NCBI GenBank assembly: GCA_030144725.1
Contig: JASKMD010000002.1
Coordinates: 5,273,362-5,337,361, forward strand
DNA length: 64,000 bases
Direction: 5' to 3'
Source of the DNA: Haematococcus lacustris
Lineage: Eukaryota; Chlorophyta; Chlorophyceae; Chlamydomonadales; Haematococcaceae
The notes below the pieces were generated by a model. The model saw only the letters and a list, made by a program, of their open reading frames with translations, ran no database searches and was not told the DNA's origin. Within the stretch, counting starts at the first letter, position 1. Every line of letters begins with the position of its first letter. Shown here in pieces: positions 14,658-25,650 of this stretch. The position numbers and the translations under genes were made by a program.

Positions 14658-17600
14658 ATGGCCACCGTGATGCAGCGCGTTACTCTGGGCACCCCAGTGG
14701 CAGCCAAGGTGTGCAGTGCGCCAAGCTGCGATGTAGCAAATGACATAGGCTGCCTGCGAGTTGAGTGTCTCTCTCCAACATTGTTCGCCCACGACCACAG
14801 GCATCTCGCCGCTCCATTGTCACCAGGGCCGCTGCCGCCAACAGGCCGCTGTGGTGAGCGACATGCAGCCTCGCCTGGCCTGCTTGCGATGTACAACGGA
14901 CTTCTGCTCACGGATTGCCAGCGCCTAGGATTCTTAGCCAACAGCATCGGATGCCTTCGCAGGCTGCCAGGCGGAGCGGTGCCAGCTCACCTCAAGGGCG
15001 AGCTCCCAGGTGTGATCTCTTCCCGATCTCCGTCGCGTTGACTCGCCATTCTATCGGCTTCAATGCAAAAGAAAGCTGACGACACACGTGCACCATGCAG
15101 GTGACTTTGGGTTTGACCCTCTGGGTCTGGCCTCCGACCCCAAGGCCCTGGCATGGTAAGGCGCGAGGCCCTGGCATGGTATTGCAGCCTGGGTCCAGCC
15201 AGCTGGCAAAAGGAGTTGAAGAGCAGCGGGAAGCTGTCTCAGCCCAGGGAGCCAGCCTGACCTCTCCAGCTTGCTGCCTGCCCCGCAGGTACCAGCAAGC
15301 CGAGCTGGTGCACGCCAGGACTGCGGTGAGCGGCAGGGCGGGGCATGCCTAACTGCACCCTTCCCAGATGGGCCCTGGTCCTGACAACTTTACCCTGCCT
15401 GCCGTGCCCTGTTGACCCCTCTCCTTTCCCCAAGTGACCAGGGCACAAGCTAAGCTAGGGCAGGGTAGGACAGGGCAGGGCAGGGCAGGTCCTAGGTGAG
15501 CCTCAGCCTGCACTGCAGCAGGCCAGCATCCAGCGGTGTGTGGGGAGGGGCAGCAGGTGCCAGGCAGGAGGGCTGCGGGCAGTGCACCCTGAGACGCAGC
15601 AGCGCACCCTGCTCTAGCAACCGGCAGGCCTTGCGGCCCTTCCACTGCAATCGACTGTCAGGACAGTCACACCAGGATGTGCGAGGCCTCATCCGGCCAT
15701 CTGGGTTTGACCTGTCCAGGATTGCTGGCATCACCCTCCATTGCATCAACCTGCATTGCCCCCCTCTCCTGCTGCGTGTGCAGATGATGGCGGTGGCAGG
15801 CATCCTCATCCCTGGGGTGAGCCCGGCTGCCTTGCCTGCTGCTCAGCTGCCCACAGCCCCTGCCCCCTTGCTGCCTCCTCGCTCCAGCTCCCCCCCGCCC
15901 CTACACTGGTCCTAGCACTGCCCCCCCGGGGGGCCCCCACCCAGTCCTGCTGACACGCCCTCGCCCCCTAGCCCCCCGAGCACCTGACCTGCTGCCCACT
16001 GTGGCCAGGGCACTGCCGGCTGCTGGCTGCCAGCCGTGTTGCTGCGCCCGCACAGCCCCACCCTGACCAGGAGCTGCCTCCCGGGGCTCACTCCTGGCTG
16101 GCCCCAACCCGCAGGCCCTGACCAAGCTGGGTGTGGCCAACATCCCCGAGTGGTATGATGCCGGCAAGGTGTACATCGAGTCCCCCAACGCTATCCCCTT
16201 TGGTGAGCCGCTTGCAGTCCCGCAACCACTACATCACAGGCCGCTGCTGCTGCCGCCACTGCTCCCACTGCTGCCACTGCTCCCACTGCTGCTGCTCCCG
16301 CTACCGCCACTGCCGCTGGCCCCGCTGCTGCTGCTGCTGCCGCACCGGTTGCTGCTCAGCTGCTTCCACTTTGCGGCTGTAGCCTCAGCTGCTGCCTCCC
16401 GCCCTCCCCCCTGCACAGGCACCCTGCTGATGGTGCAGTTCTTCCTGTACATGTTTGTTGAGATCAAGCGTGGGGCCGACCTGCTGAAGCCCAAGAGCCA
16501 GGCAGAGAAGGGCACCTTCTTCGGTCAGTGCCTGGCTGCTGGGGGGGAGGGGGGAAGGCAGGGGGGAGGGGGCAGGGGGCAGGTGCAGGCGCCTTGAGGG
16601 GTGAGGGTAGGGTGCTAGTGAGGCAGGGCAAGCTGGCATCCAGCGCTTCAGGCTGTAGCCAGCGCTGGCAGTCAGGGCCCTGGTCAGCGCTGTCCTGCTC
16701 TGCCTCGGCCCTCCTGCCTGGTGGTCACCGGGCCTGGCCCTCTGCTGCTCGCAGGCTTTGAGGGCGCCTTCACAGGCATGAGCAACGGCTACCCCGGCGG
16801 TCCCTTTGACCCCATGGGCTTCTCCAGGTGAGCAGTGGGGGGAGGCGGGCAGGCAGGGGGGGGGGGCAGTCTAGAGCCAGCCAGGCAGGGTGGGCTGCAG
16901 CGCACCTCCCTAGGGTTCTGTTGCCGTGTGGTGTCTGGCAGGTCGCAGGCAGGCAGGGTGGGGTCGGGGGGATGTGGGAGGATTTCTGCCGCCAGCTGGG
17001 TGCCTGCTGACCCCCCTGGTGCCCCCCCTGCCCTGTGGGCTGCAGGGCCGGTCCCGAGGCTCTGGCCCAGTACCAGCTCAAGGTGGGTCGCTCCCTGCCT
17101 CATCCTGCCCCCACCCTGCCTCAGCCTGCCCTGACCTGACCACCTCGGGCAAGCTTTCTGCCCCCCTGCCTTGGCGGCCAGCCACCTGCACTGGCCCAGG
17201 CCTGTTGCCTGCACACCTGGCCACCTTGAGGCATGGCAGCAGCTGGACAGGCCCCTGGGTCGCCACACTGGCTGCCGGCCACCCTGACCCTCCTGCCTTC
17301 ACTAACCTCGACCGCTGCTGGTGATCTGCAGGAGATCAAGAACGGGCGCCTGGTGGGTGGTGGCTGCGCTGTGGGCGGTGCCTTGGAGCAGGCCTGATCT
17401 CCAGGGGATGGCCAGCCCTGCCTGCCTGTGCGCCTGGAGTACCTCTGCCCCTGCTCTGTGGCTGGGAGGTCCCTCCTGGTCCACGGGGGGGCTGCTGCCG
17501 AAAGATGCACCTGGCCCAGTGGCCATGTTCCCAAGCTTGGAGCCAGGCCCTGACCTGCTGCTCCTGACCACCACCTGCTGTCCATGTCCAGCTGCAACTG

Positions 17601-18091
17601 CCCTCATCTGCCTGCTGCCCCCGGCCCTGCCTGCGGGCCCTGCCCCACCCTGCTGGCCCTGGCCCTGCGCAGGCCATGCTGGCATTCATGGGCTTTGCCG
17701 CCCAGCACGCCGCCACCGGCAAGGGGCCCCTGGACAACCTGGCTGACCACCTGGCTGACCCCTGGTGAGACGGCCTTGGGGCAGGGGGGCAAGGAGGGGC
17801 AGAGGGGCATGGGGGGGGGGGGCAAGGGTGGCTGAGGGGCCTAAGCAGGGCGGTGGAGGGAGGGGAGTCCTGCTACTAGCCAGGCAGCAGCTGGGAGCAG
17901 GGGCGGGGCACCAGGCAGCTGCTGGCGGACAGCTGGACACCTCCCTGCAGCTGCGGGTGGAGGCATGACCTGAGGCCTGAGGCAGCTGTGGAGCAGCACC
18001 CAGCAGCCTACTGCGGCCCCCTGGCCCCTTCCTGTGTGCCCGCAGGCACAACACCTTTGCTGAGAACGGTGTCAGCCTCCCCTTCCTGTGA
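14658..18091 (+). CDS. LHCA: Photosystem I light-harvesting chlorophyll a/b-binding protein
   Basis: Nuclear-encoded, plastid-imported antenna protein of PSI, in the thylakoid membrane. Thirteen exons: 14658-14708, 14801-14853, 14963-15009, 15101-15155, 15289-15325, 15784-15816, 16115-16202, 16419-16523, 16755-16827, 17046-17082, 17332-17352, 17673-17764, 18046-18091 (245 aa, all phases close). The first about 30 residues form a transit peptide ([34 protein letters not shown]). [16 protein letters not shown] is the LHC N-terminal signature. Helix B region is [19 protein letters not shown], helix [18 protein letters not shown], helix [20 protein letters not shown] with the Glu/Asn/Arg chlorophyll-binding residues, and the end is [17 protein letters not shown]. 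The [14 protein letters not shown] loop and KPKSQ...GFEGAF...[13 protein letters not shown] are LHCI-like rather than LHCII-like. Odd points: helix B has Thr where Trp usually follows His-x-Arg, and EIKNGRL is encoded by its own 21-nt microexon. The exact LHCA number cannot be given. Confidence 0.92.
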
Positions 18092-19321
18092 GCCTAGCTT
18101 CGTCCGACTCCTGCGCTGTCTCAGCATCTGTCTTCGCAACTACGGCAAGCAAGCGCTTCAGGCTTGAGGGCTCAGTCCTCAGTCCTCAGCAGCCGGCAAG
18201 AGAGGCGGTCAAGGCACCAAGTGCACGCAACGATGTGTGTTTGGCGCCCCGTCATGTACTGCTGTCTGCATCTATTAGCCTGGGATGGGTAGACGTGTGA
18301 AGGGCACGCTAGCCAATGCCTGCTGGGTGCATGGCTACCGGCCAGTGGGCAAGTGTCCTCTGTTGTAACATTACAGAAAGGATGATGCAGGCGGTGCTAG
18401 CCTGGTTGTGGTTCACGAGATTAGCTGCTTTGCGCGTAGTGTCCAATGTTACTCCCCTTCGGGGCGGTACTCACCGTTCCTGTACCGACCCATTCCGCCT
18501 GTCCCTTTGTAATTCTGAAAACCTGCACTGCCTCCACCGTCGGCTACCAGGCTGCTTGGCTTGGCTTCGGTTTGGGACTGCCAAGGAGCTGATCAACCCT
18601 TAATACCTGTTGTAGGGAGCTCGCGCATGTGCGTCTCGTGCATGTGGACAAAGCAACACGGCCAGAAAGCAAGCCTTGGCACCCCCTCAAAACGTCGTCA
18701 CCCAGCTTTAGCCTAGTCATGCTTGTGCGGACCTTTGGAAACAGCAGATACAACAGTACAACCCCATGCTCGCTTGCTTATACATGCATTATACGCATTA
18801 TGCATTATACGCGCACACTGTGTTTGGTGGACGGAGTGGTTGGATTTGAGGATACTAAACATCGCGAGGAAGCTATCCGTCGCATGAGGCTCTGGGGCCG
18901 ATGTGTGGAGGTGTTGGAGCAAAAAGTGGTTGCCGACAATCGTATGCTTGCATACATGCAAGCATTCCGTTGTTGGTCGAGGCATACTCTGCACTGCTCG
19001 AGGCAAAGCAAAAGAGTGCCAGGATATCAGACACAGCCGTATCATCTGTTATTGTACCGTCGCACACAGGCAGGGATTTGTGAGTCCGTAGCAGGTACGC
19101 TACCGCAGCAACCTCACCTTCAAACCTTTCACCTTGGGGCGCAAACCATTTGCGGTCGCCCACCTCTCCGCACTCCTTGGACGGCCCGGGTGCTTAAAAG
19201 GTGCGGTACTAAGAACAGCACGCGATGACACAGAACACGGCATTGCAGCGCTACCTGTGTGCATGTAGCACGCTGTGCTTTGGCAGAACCAGGATACCCT
19301 GGTTTGCCTGCCTGCACACAG
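18092..19321. other. Intergenic region between LHCA and the AP2 gene
   Basis: A TGTAA at 18364-18368 could end the LHCA transcript. The remainder, about 1 kb, shows only short chance frames, and I see no recognisable gene, RNA or repeat. The proximal part before 19322 should hold the AP2 gene promoter; no clear TATA box was found. Confidence 0.5.
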
Positions 19322-22300
19322 ATGGAGTTCGACTTCGACAACATCGCTGGCAATGCGCACAACAGCCTGCAGCAACCTAACGAGCCCAGTGCGCTGGAAG
19401 CGATGGTCGCGAGGACGTCGGCCTGCTCCGCCATCGGCCTGACCTGCGATGCCGGCCCCGGCGTCCCCTGCTCCCCGCACTCCGGAAGGCCACAGTCCTT
19501 CTACGAGTACCCGCTGACCATGACAAATGCTGCGGAACAGCAGCACCAGCAGCTAATGCAGCAGCTGGCATTCGACGATTGGCCCGGCGACCTGACCGCG
19601 ACCTTGAACCTGACTGACCCATTGGTTGTCAAGGATGAGCCGGAGGAGGGCGGCGCGGCCTCTGACGCTGCAATGGCCGTCACCCACACTGGTCGCCTGC
19701 CGCAACATGGCTCAGCCCCACCCACAAGCAGCAACGCCCAGCAGCAGGAGGACGAATGCATCCTAAACAGCAGCAGTGACATGCCCCAGCCGCAGCAGTG
19801 GCTGCCAGGCGAGCAGGTGGACGCAGTGCAGCCTGGGGCCCAACCCGCCTCACCCTGCATCTCCTCACACCACTCGGGGGACAGCGGGTCAGCAGGTGCG
19901 CCACAGCCCCTGTGGCACCCCTTGTGGGCAGCCTGTGCACTGCACCCTGCCCTGCTGCTTAGCACTGCCTGCCCCCCCCACCACCACACACGCACATGAG
20001 TAAATGGCATCCAGGCACAAGCCATTGGCCCTCCCTGGCCTTGCCCTGATGCAGCTCAGCTTGGTATGCACCTTGGCCAGCCCCTGGCCTGGCCTGACTT
20101 GGGCATGACTGGGCCGACCGGGCAGTGCTGGCTTCGTCACTGTAAGACCTGCGCCTGCCTGGTGGTCCCCTGCCGTAGGCCGTACGGGCAGCCTCAAGCA
20201 CAGCCTGGACCTAGGCTGTGAAGGGGACGCCAAGCGCCGCCTCACCAGCACTCGTGCAGCAGTCTCCCTGGGCAGTATGGGCACGGCCTCAGATCCCCCC
20301 GGGCAACACACTCAAGCGCGCTGTGCCTCCCCCGCTCCTGGCCCCTCCCCCTTGGGCCGACACACCGTGCCAACCCTCCCCACCAACGCTGACCTGGGCC
20401 ACTGCCCCTCCAGCCCCCACCTGCACCACCTGGGCGCATGGCCGCTCCCCCGCCAGCAGCTTGTGGCGCTGCTCCGCTCAGCCGCCTCCCTAAGCCCGGG
20501 CCCGGGCTCCCCACGTGCCCCACACCCAGGCACGCCAGGCAGCCCCCTTGCCCCTGCCCTGCCTGGCCTCATCCCCACCCCCTCCCTCACACCCCCACCC
20601 CCCACCCCGGCTGCCCCTGGCAAGCTCTCCCGAATCTCCACCGCTTCAGCCTTTGCACCTCTCTCCCAGCTGGCCCCCTGCAGCCCCTTGGCCCGCTCCT
20701 CCGTCGCCTCCCCTAGCCTTGGTGCTGCCAGCAGTGCACCACACCTGCTGCTGCGGGGCAGCGGGTCGCTGCTGGGGCTGGGCAGCAGTGACGGGGAGAA
20801 GACGCCCAGCAGGCAGTCGCAGCAGACACGCCAGGAGGGCGGCACCTCCAAGTTTAGAGGGGTCACGAGGTGGGTGGTAGGGGCAGCAGCAGCAGCGGCA
20901 GCAGAAGGCATGGGAGGCACCAGGTCCCCAGGGGGTGCAGCTACACCCTGCAAGGGGCTTCACACCTCCCTGCCAGCCTGCGCACCTACCTTCCCATCTA
21001 CCCCAGCTTTCAATGCATGTCTGCACTATTGCTCAGCAGCCTCCTGCCTGGCTGCCATGGCCAGCCTTAGGCATCTCCAGCGCTCCTCCACCTCACCAAC
21101 TGTACATACTGCATGCCCCCAGCTACTGCCCAGCCGCTGCACTGGCTGAGAGCGTAGCGCACTGCCTTGCATGTGGCTGCCTGGTGCTGGAGGATGCGAC
21201 TGCCCGCATGACTTCAGGGCAGTCTCCGCTGCCCTCTGGCTGATGGCGCAGGCACCGCCACACACACAAGTTCGAGGCTCACTTGTGGGACAGCAGCGTG
21301 CCGCGCAAGGTCAAGGGCAAGGGCGGCCGCACGCGGGGCAAGCAGGTGTACCTAGGTGAGCTTCACCAGCCAGGCTGGCCCTGCAGCCAGCCAACGCTTC
21401 CAGCCTGCCAGCTAGCAGGGCCTGCCTGCCCACTGGCAGTCAGGCACCTCCAGAAATCCAGGAGCATCAACCTGGCTTCGGCACCCTGCCAACCGGGTAA
21501 TCCTCTTATGGACAAGGTGTAGTGCCTGCCCTGGCCCTCGCTGTGCTGCATGGCGGTAAAGCCCATTGCGGCGTGCTGTGCTGCTGTGCCGCACGCAGGT
21601 GGATTCCCAACAGAGGAGGAGGCAGCGCGGACCTATGACCGTGCGGCCCTGGCATTCTGGGGGGACTCCGCGCAGCTGAATGTGAGTGGGTGCGACCGAC
21701 CTGCCGCCGATGACACGATGACCACTGGAGCCGGGGCTGGCAGATGCACTGATGCGTGTTGCGCACTCACACCTCCGTTGACGTCCCGGCTGGTCTCGCA
21801 GTTTAACATTGAGGACTACGCAGCTGAGCGCGAGACCCTCTTCACATTGAGCCGCGAGGAGTGCGTGACCTTGTTGCGGCGCGGCAGCAGCGGTTTTGCT
21901 CGTGGCGCGTCCGCTTACCGCGGAGTGACCAAGCACCACCAACAGGGAAAGTGGGAGGCGCGAATCGGACGCGTACCAGGCCACAAGTACATGGTGAGTC
22001 GCTTGTGACCGTATAGCTTGGGCACTTCATCGCATCACTTCATCGCGTGCGTATGTCAAGAGAGAGAGGCTTACAATCAGGCGCTCCCAACATTCAAAAA
22101 ATGGCAGTAAACCGACCCCTGGTAGTAGGACGGCTGTAACTCTGCACTCGCTGCGCCAAAATTTATGCTAGCTGGCTCAGAATGTAGCCAACCCAGCCAG
22201 CTACCTTTCACCCATCCAGAATAATTATCCAGTTAGTAGGCCGTGCAGTGCAAAGCATCAAAGTTAGTAATTTGAATTTGAGCCGGTTCGGGGCATGCAG

Positions 22301-25300
22301 TCATCGCTGCGACCGCCCGCGCCGCTTAGGTTGCTCTATACGAGCATGCGCATCGGCAGAAGCAGTCGGATTGAAAAACGGTTGCGGGAATGTGGCACGA
22401 AGGCGGTTGGCAGGTGGTTGGGGGAGGTGGCCGGTACAGCCTTTGTTGCGCACTTTACAACCTGAGTTGGCGCTGGGGGGCTGTCTAACTAAGTCTCGTG
22501 GATCACCGCTTGCGCTTGGCAGCTGTCTTGGGCAGCCCCAACTCAGAAGGTGTGGTACGCTTGCGTAGCGTGAAGCCAGGAGCCGGCGCTGCTGCACCTG
22601 GCTCACTACCTTGAGCCGGAGCAGCCTGCCCTTGGGTGGCGATTGCAGCTAGAGCCAGCTGATACATGTGCCGTAAATCAGGTGATGCAATAGGCCCCTG
22701 AGGCGACGCAATGGGTGGTGCCAGCATCTGCCCCTCTAGGGCTGTGCCCCACGAGCTCCGGCCCTGCTGCTGGGGTGGCTGCTGTGGGGGGGCTGTTGGG
22801 GCAGGGGGGGCTGTGGAGCAAGGGATGGGTGGGCTGGGAGGGGGTGGGGCAGGGGGGGCCCGCAACACCATGGCGTCGTTCTGTGCCTTCTTCATCTGAG
22901 CTTTCAAGCCACTAGGGCAGCACTTAAACCCTGCCTTGGGTGAGGCGTTCAGCTTTTGCAGCTGTTGACGCTTCTTCTTGCTGGGCCTTTTACCCCCCAT
23001 GGTGGTGGCTAGGGCTAAAAGGGGGCGGGGGGGGTGGGGAGGGGGAGCAGGCAGCGAGCAAGGGATGGGTGGGCTGGGAGGGGGTGGGCTGGGAGGGGTG
23101 GGCCGGGAGGGGTTGGGCTGGGAGTGGGTGGGCTGGGAGGGGGTAGGCTGGGAGGGGTTGGGCTGGGAGCGAATGGGTTGGGAGGGATGGGCTCCTGAAA
23201 TGAGGTGGGCTCCTGCAATGATGGGTGGAGGGGGGGCGGGCATGGTGGGTTGTTGCATGCCGTGGCCTAGAACCTGCCTAGTGAACATGATGTAAGCTGT
23301 CAAACTGAACGAGGCCTGGGCTGTTTGTTGTGCGGTTTGTTTCACTAGATGCGCCAATGGGTAAAGAAAAAACATTTCGTAGCCATTTTCTTGTGGGTGC
23401 AGCGGGTGCAACACAGTGGAGGACACAGTGGAGAAGGGGGGGGTATAAGCCGGTGATACCTTCGGCGGAAGCGAGTACGATTATATGTTTCATTCACCCC
23501 GTCTAGGCGCCCTGCACGCCCGGCAGGCATCGCGATGGGTGTTGGCCGGACATTCCATTTGTGAAGAACCAGCTCACTACGCTAGGTAGATGGGGCCACA
23601 GCGATGCGGCTCACCGTGCCAAGGAGACCCGTCTCGCCGCTGTGAATTGTTCGCGGGCACATGTGGCAGTACGCGAGCAAAGACTCCAATGGCTAGCGCT
23701 GATGGTCAGATTACGCGGACTAGACCGCGGCTGCCAATGTGACAAACGCTATTGAAAACGATGCGGTATTCAGAGAGTAGTCGCATGAACATTACTAACC
23801 CCATGTTGGGGCGGCCTGACTTACAACAGATCATTGCTGCCTTCTGCCATCACCGTAGTACTTGGGCACATTTGCTCTGGAGCGCGAGGCGGCGGTCGCG
23901 TACGATCACGCAGCCTTGGAATTCCGTGAGGACGATAAGTCTGCGCCAATTACAAACTTCCCGGCCAATAAATATTTTGACGAGGACGGAAATCTGCTGC
24001 CATTGGAGCAGGTGAGAGAGGTCACTGTCCTGCCAGGCTTGGCCAAGCTCCATCACTCCAGCTTCCCTTGGTCGCAGCAACTGAATGTCTGGCTAGGTAG
24101 CTGCTATTGCCTGTCCAGCCCGCCTAGCTGCTGTCACCCGTCCTGCCCGCTCAACCTGTTGTTAGCTGTTCTTCTCCGCAGCTGCTCATTATGTGCCCCC
24201 GCTGGGCGGAGTCTCCGCTGGCGGAGCCTGCCAGTCGGCCCAGCGCCTCGGGAAACAGCGACAACTCACCTAGCCGATCAGCCAAGGCGACGGAGTCGCT
24301 GCATGCCCACACGAAACCCATGCCCGAGACACCCGGAGCAAGCCGCGCTTCAGTAGCAGGCAGTTACACCCCCGCGGCCTCGGCCCTCCTGCCGGGCACG
24401 CTCGTCGGCGCCCGTTCCCTTGGGGCCGCGTTGGCCAGCGCTGCCTGGATGCTGCCCAATGCTCAGCTTAATGCCACGAGCTCCGCCCAGCAGTCGGCTC
24501 CCAGTGCGCGCCCTCGCCCACCCAGCGGCCCGCTGCTAGTCGACGCGACCGCCCCGGCTGTCACGTCGGGGCCTGGCTGCGTGGTGATACAGGAAGTGGA
24601 GGCCGCTCAGCCCGCCAAGCCCGCAGGCCGGCCACGAGGGCGCCCCCGAAAGGACACCGCCAAGTGTGACACGCCCACCAGCGCCCGCAGCTCCGCTAAG
24701 TCGAGGCAGCACGCTTCACAGCGGGCAGTAGCGACGCGCAGCCAGCAGCATATGGCCCCAGCAGCGGGCCTGATGATGCAGGTGGGCCTTTCACCTCTTC
24801 CCTAAGCCATGCAAGGCCTCACTCGGCCCTGGGTCATGGCTCGTGCCCCTGGCTGTGTATACATCCATGGCCGTCAAACCATAACCCCATGACCCATGCC
24901 CTGGCCTGCTTCCCTCCCTGACCCCTGCTCCTCACCGGCCCTTTTGGCTCAGGCCTGCTCCAGTCCTTATTTGCCCCGCAGGTGCAGCAGGGCATGATGC
25001 TGCACAGCCCTGGGAAGCCAGGCATGTGGGACAGTCCTTCACCCTGGCCGCTGCCCCTACCCCTGGACCTCCTGCCTGGAGGGCTGCACCCCCTTAGCCT
25101 GCAGCTCCCAGAGGCACCCCCCCTCAGCTGGCCCCTGCTGCCGCCCCCCGGCTGTGTTGCCCATGCGGCGGTTACCGTCACCACCACTGCCCCCTTCGAG
25201 CTTGGGAGCTTGATGCCAGGCATGCCGCACCCCTCCGCCCTGGCCCCCGCCACTGGCCAAGCTGCTGACGCTCCCTTCTCACTCGAAGGGATGGAGCTGG

Positions 25301-25650
25301 AAGGCCTGGATGTGGACCCCTGCCTGCCGCTGCCCAGCCTCACCGCCCACGGCCAGCCATCAGAAGGCGGTGGCAGCCTGGTCTGCCGGCTCTCTCTAGG
25401 CCTGACGCTGGCGGAGGCAGAGGAGCCCCTGCTGGCTATCGAGTCGGATCAGCTGGGCCGCCTGCCGAGCTGGATGGGCACCAAGGCCGGCAGTGTGGGG
25501 GGCGGGCGCAATGGCAGCCTGCTGGGGTGGGCTGGTGGGCTGGCGGGCGGGCACGAAGAGGGCATGGCTGGGGTCATGAGTGGGGCAGAGCTGGCGGCGG
25601 CGCTGAACCAGCTGGGGATGCCCTCCCTGGACCTGCTGGCGGGGCGGTGA
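19322..25650 (+). CDS. Double AP2-domain transcription factor with AT-hook
   Basis: Nuclear DNA-binding regulator of the AP2/AINTEGUMENTA type. Eight exons: 19322-19895, 20179-20869, 21252-21355, 21599-21681, 21802-21993, 23859-24011, 24182-24781, 24982-25650 (1021 aa, phases close). AP2 repeat 1 is split over exons 2-5: SKFRGVTRHRHTHKFEAHLW, an insertion (VPRKVKGKGGRTRGK), then QVYLGGFPTEEEAARTYDRA and FWGDSAQLNF. Repeat 2 spans exons 5-6: SAYRGVTKHHQQGKWEARIG, GHKYMYLGTFALEREAAVAY, DHAALEF. Both keep the YRG/FRGVT and YLG elements, and the repeat-1 insertion is characteristic of the AP2/ANT class. Exon 7 holds an AT-hook, GRPRGRPRK. The N-terminal about 420 residues are acidic then Pro/Ser-rich; the C-terminus is Leu/Gly-rich. 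Target genes cannot be read from sequence. Intron 6, between the two halves of repeat 2, is 1865 nt because it contains a complete transposon. Confidence 0.9.
22077..23819 (-). mobile_element. DNA transposon copy A in AP2 intron 6 (7-bp target duplication)
   Basis: The element begins TCAGGCGCTCCCAACA and ends with the inverted complement TGTTGGGGCGGCCTGA, about 17-bp imperfect terminal inverted repeats. It is bracketed by perfect direct repeats CTTACAA at 22070-22076 and 23820-23826. The sequence inward from the right end (to about 23735) matches in inverted orientation the left end of copy B at 32088. The left end (TTCAAAAAATGGC, CCGACCCCTGGTA) matches the right end of copy B. Length is 1743 bp. 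It contains a G/C-rich minisatellite (about 23020-23210) and a minus-strand frame with no recognisable transposase, so it may be non-autonomous. The superfamily is not assigned; 7-bp duplications are unusual. Confidence 0.85.
22503..23426 (-). CDS. ORF inside transposon copy A, unrecognised
   Basis: An open frame of up to 307 codons, carried by the element on the strand opposite to the AP2 gene. The N-terminal half is Pro/Ser-rich and encoded by the minisatellite. A more natural start is the Met at 23000, giving 165 aa beginning MGGKRPSKKKRQQLQKL, strongly basic. Then come KCCPSGLKAQMKKAQNDAM, a Pro-rich linker, LRHMYQLALAAIATQGQ and a basic tail FTLRKRTTPSELG...KRKR that resembles a nuclear localisation signal. 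I see no DDE or other catalytic signature. It may be an accessory protein of the element or a captured fragment. Confidence 0.4.
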   Translation of the reverse strand: MSSTVLHPLHPQENGYEMFFLYPLAHLVKQTAQQTAQASFSLTAYIMFTRQVLGHGMQQPTMPAPPPPIIAGAHLISGAHPSQPIRSQPNPSQPTPSQPTHSQPNPSRPTPPSPPPPSPPIPCSLPAPPPHPPRPLLALATTMGGKRPSKKKRQQLQKLNASPKAGFKCCPSGLKAQMKKAQNDAMVLRAPPAPPPPSPPIPCSTAPPAPTAPPQQPPQQQGRSSWGTALEGQMLAPPIASPQGPIASPDLRHMYQLALAAIATQGQAAPAQGSEPGAAAPAPGFTLRKRTTPSELGLPKTAAKRKR

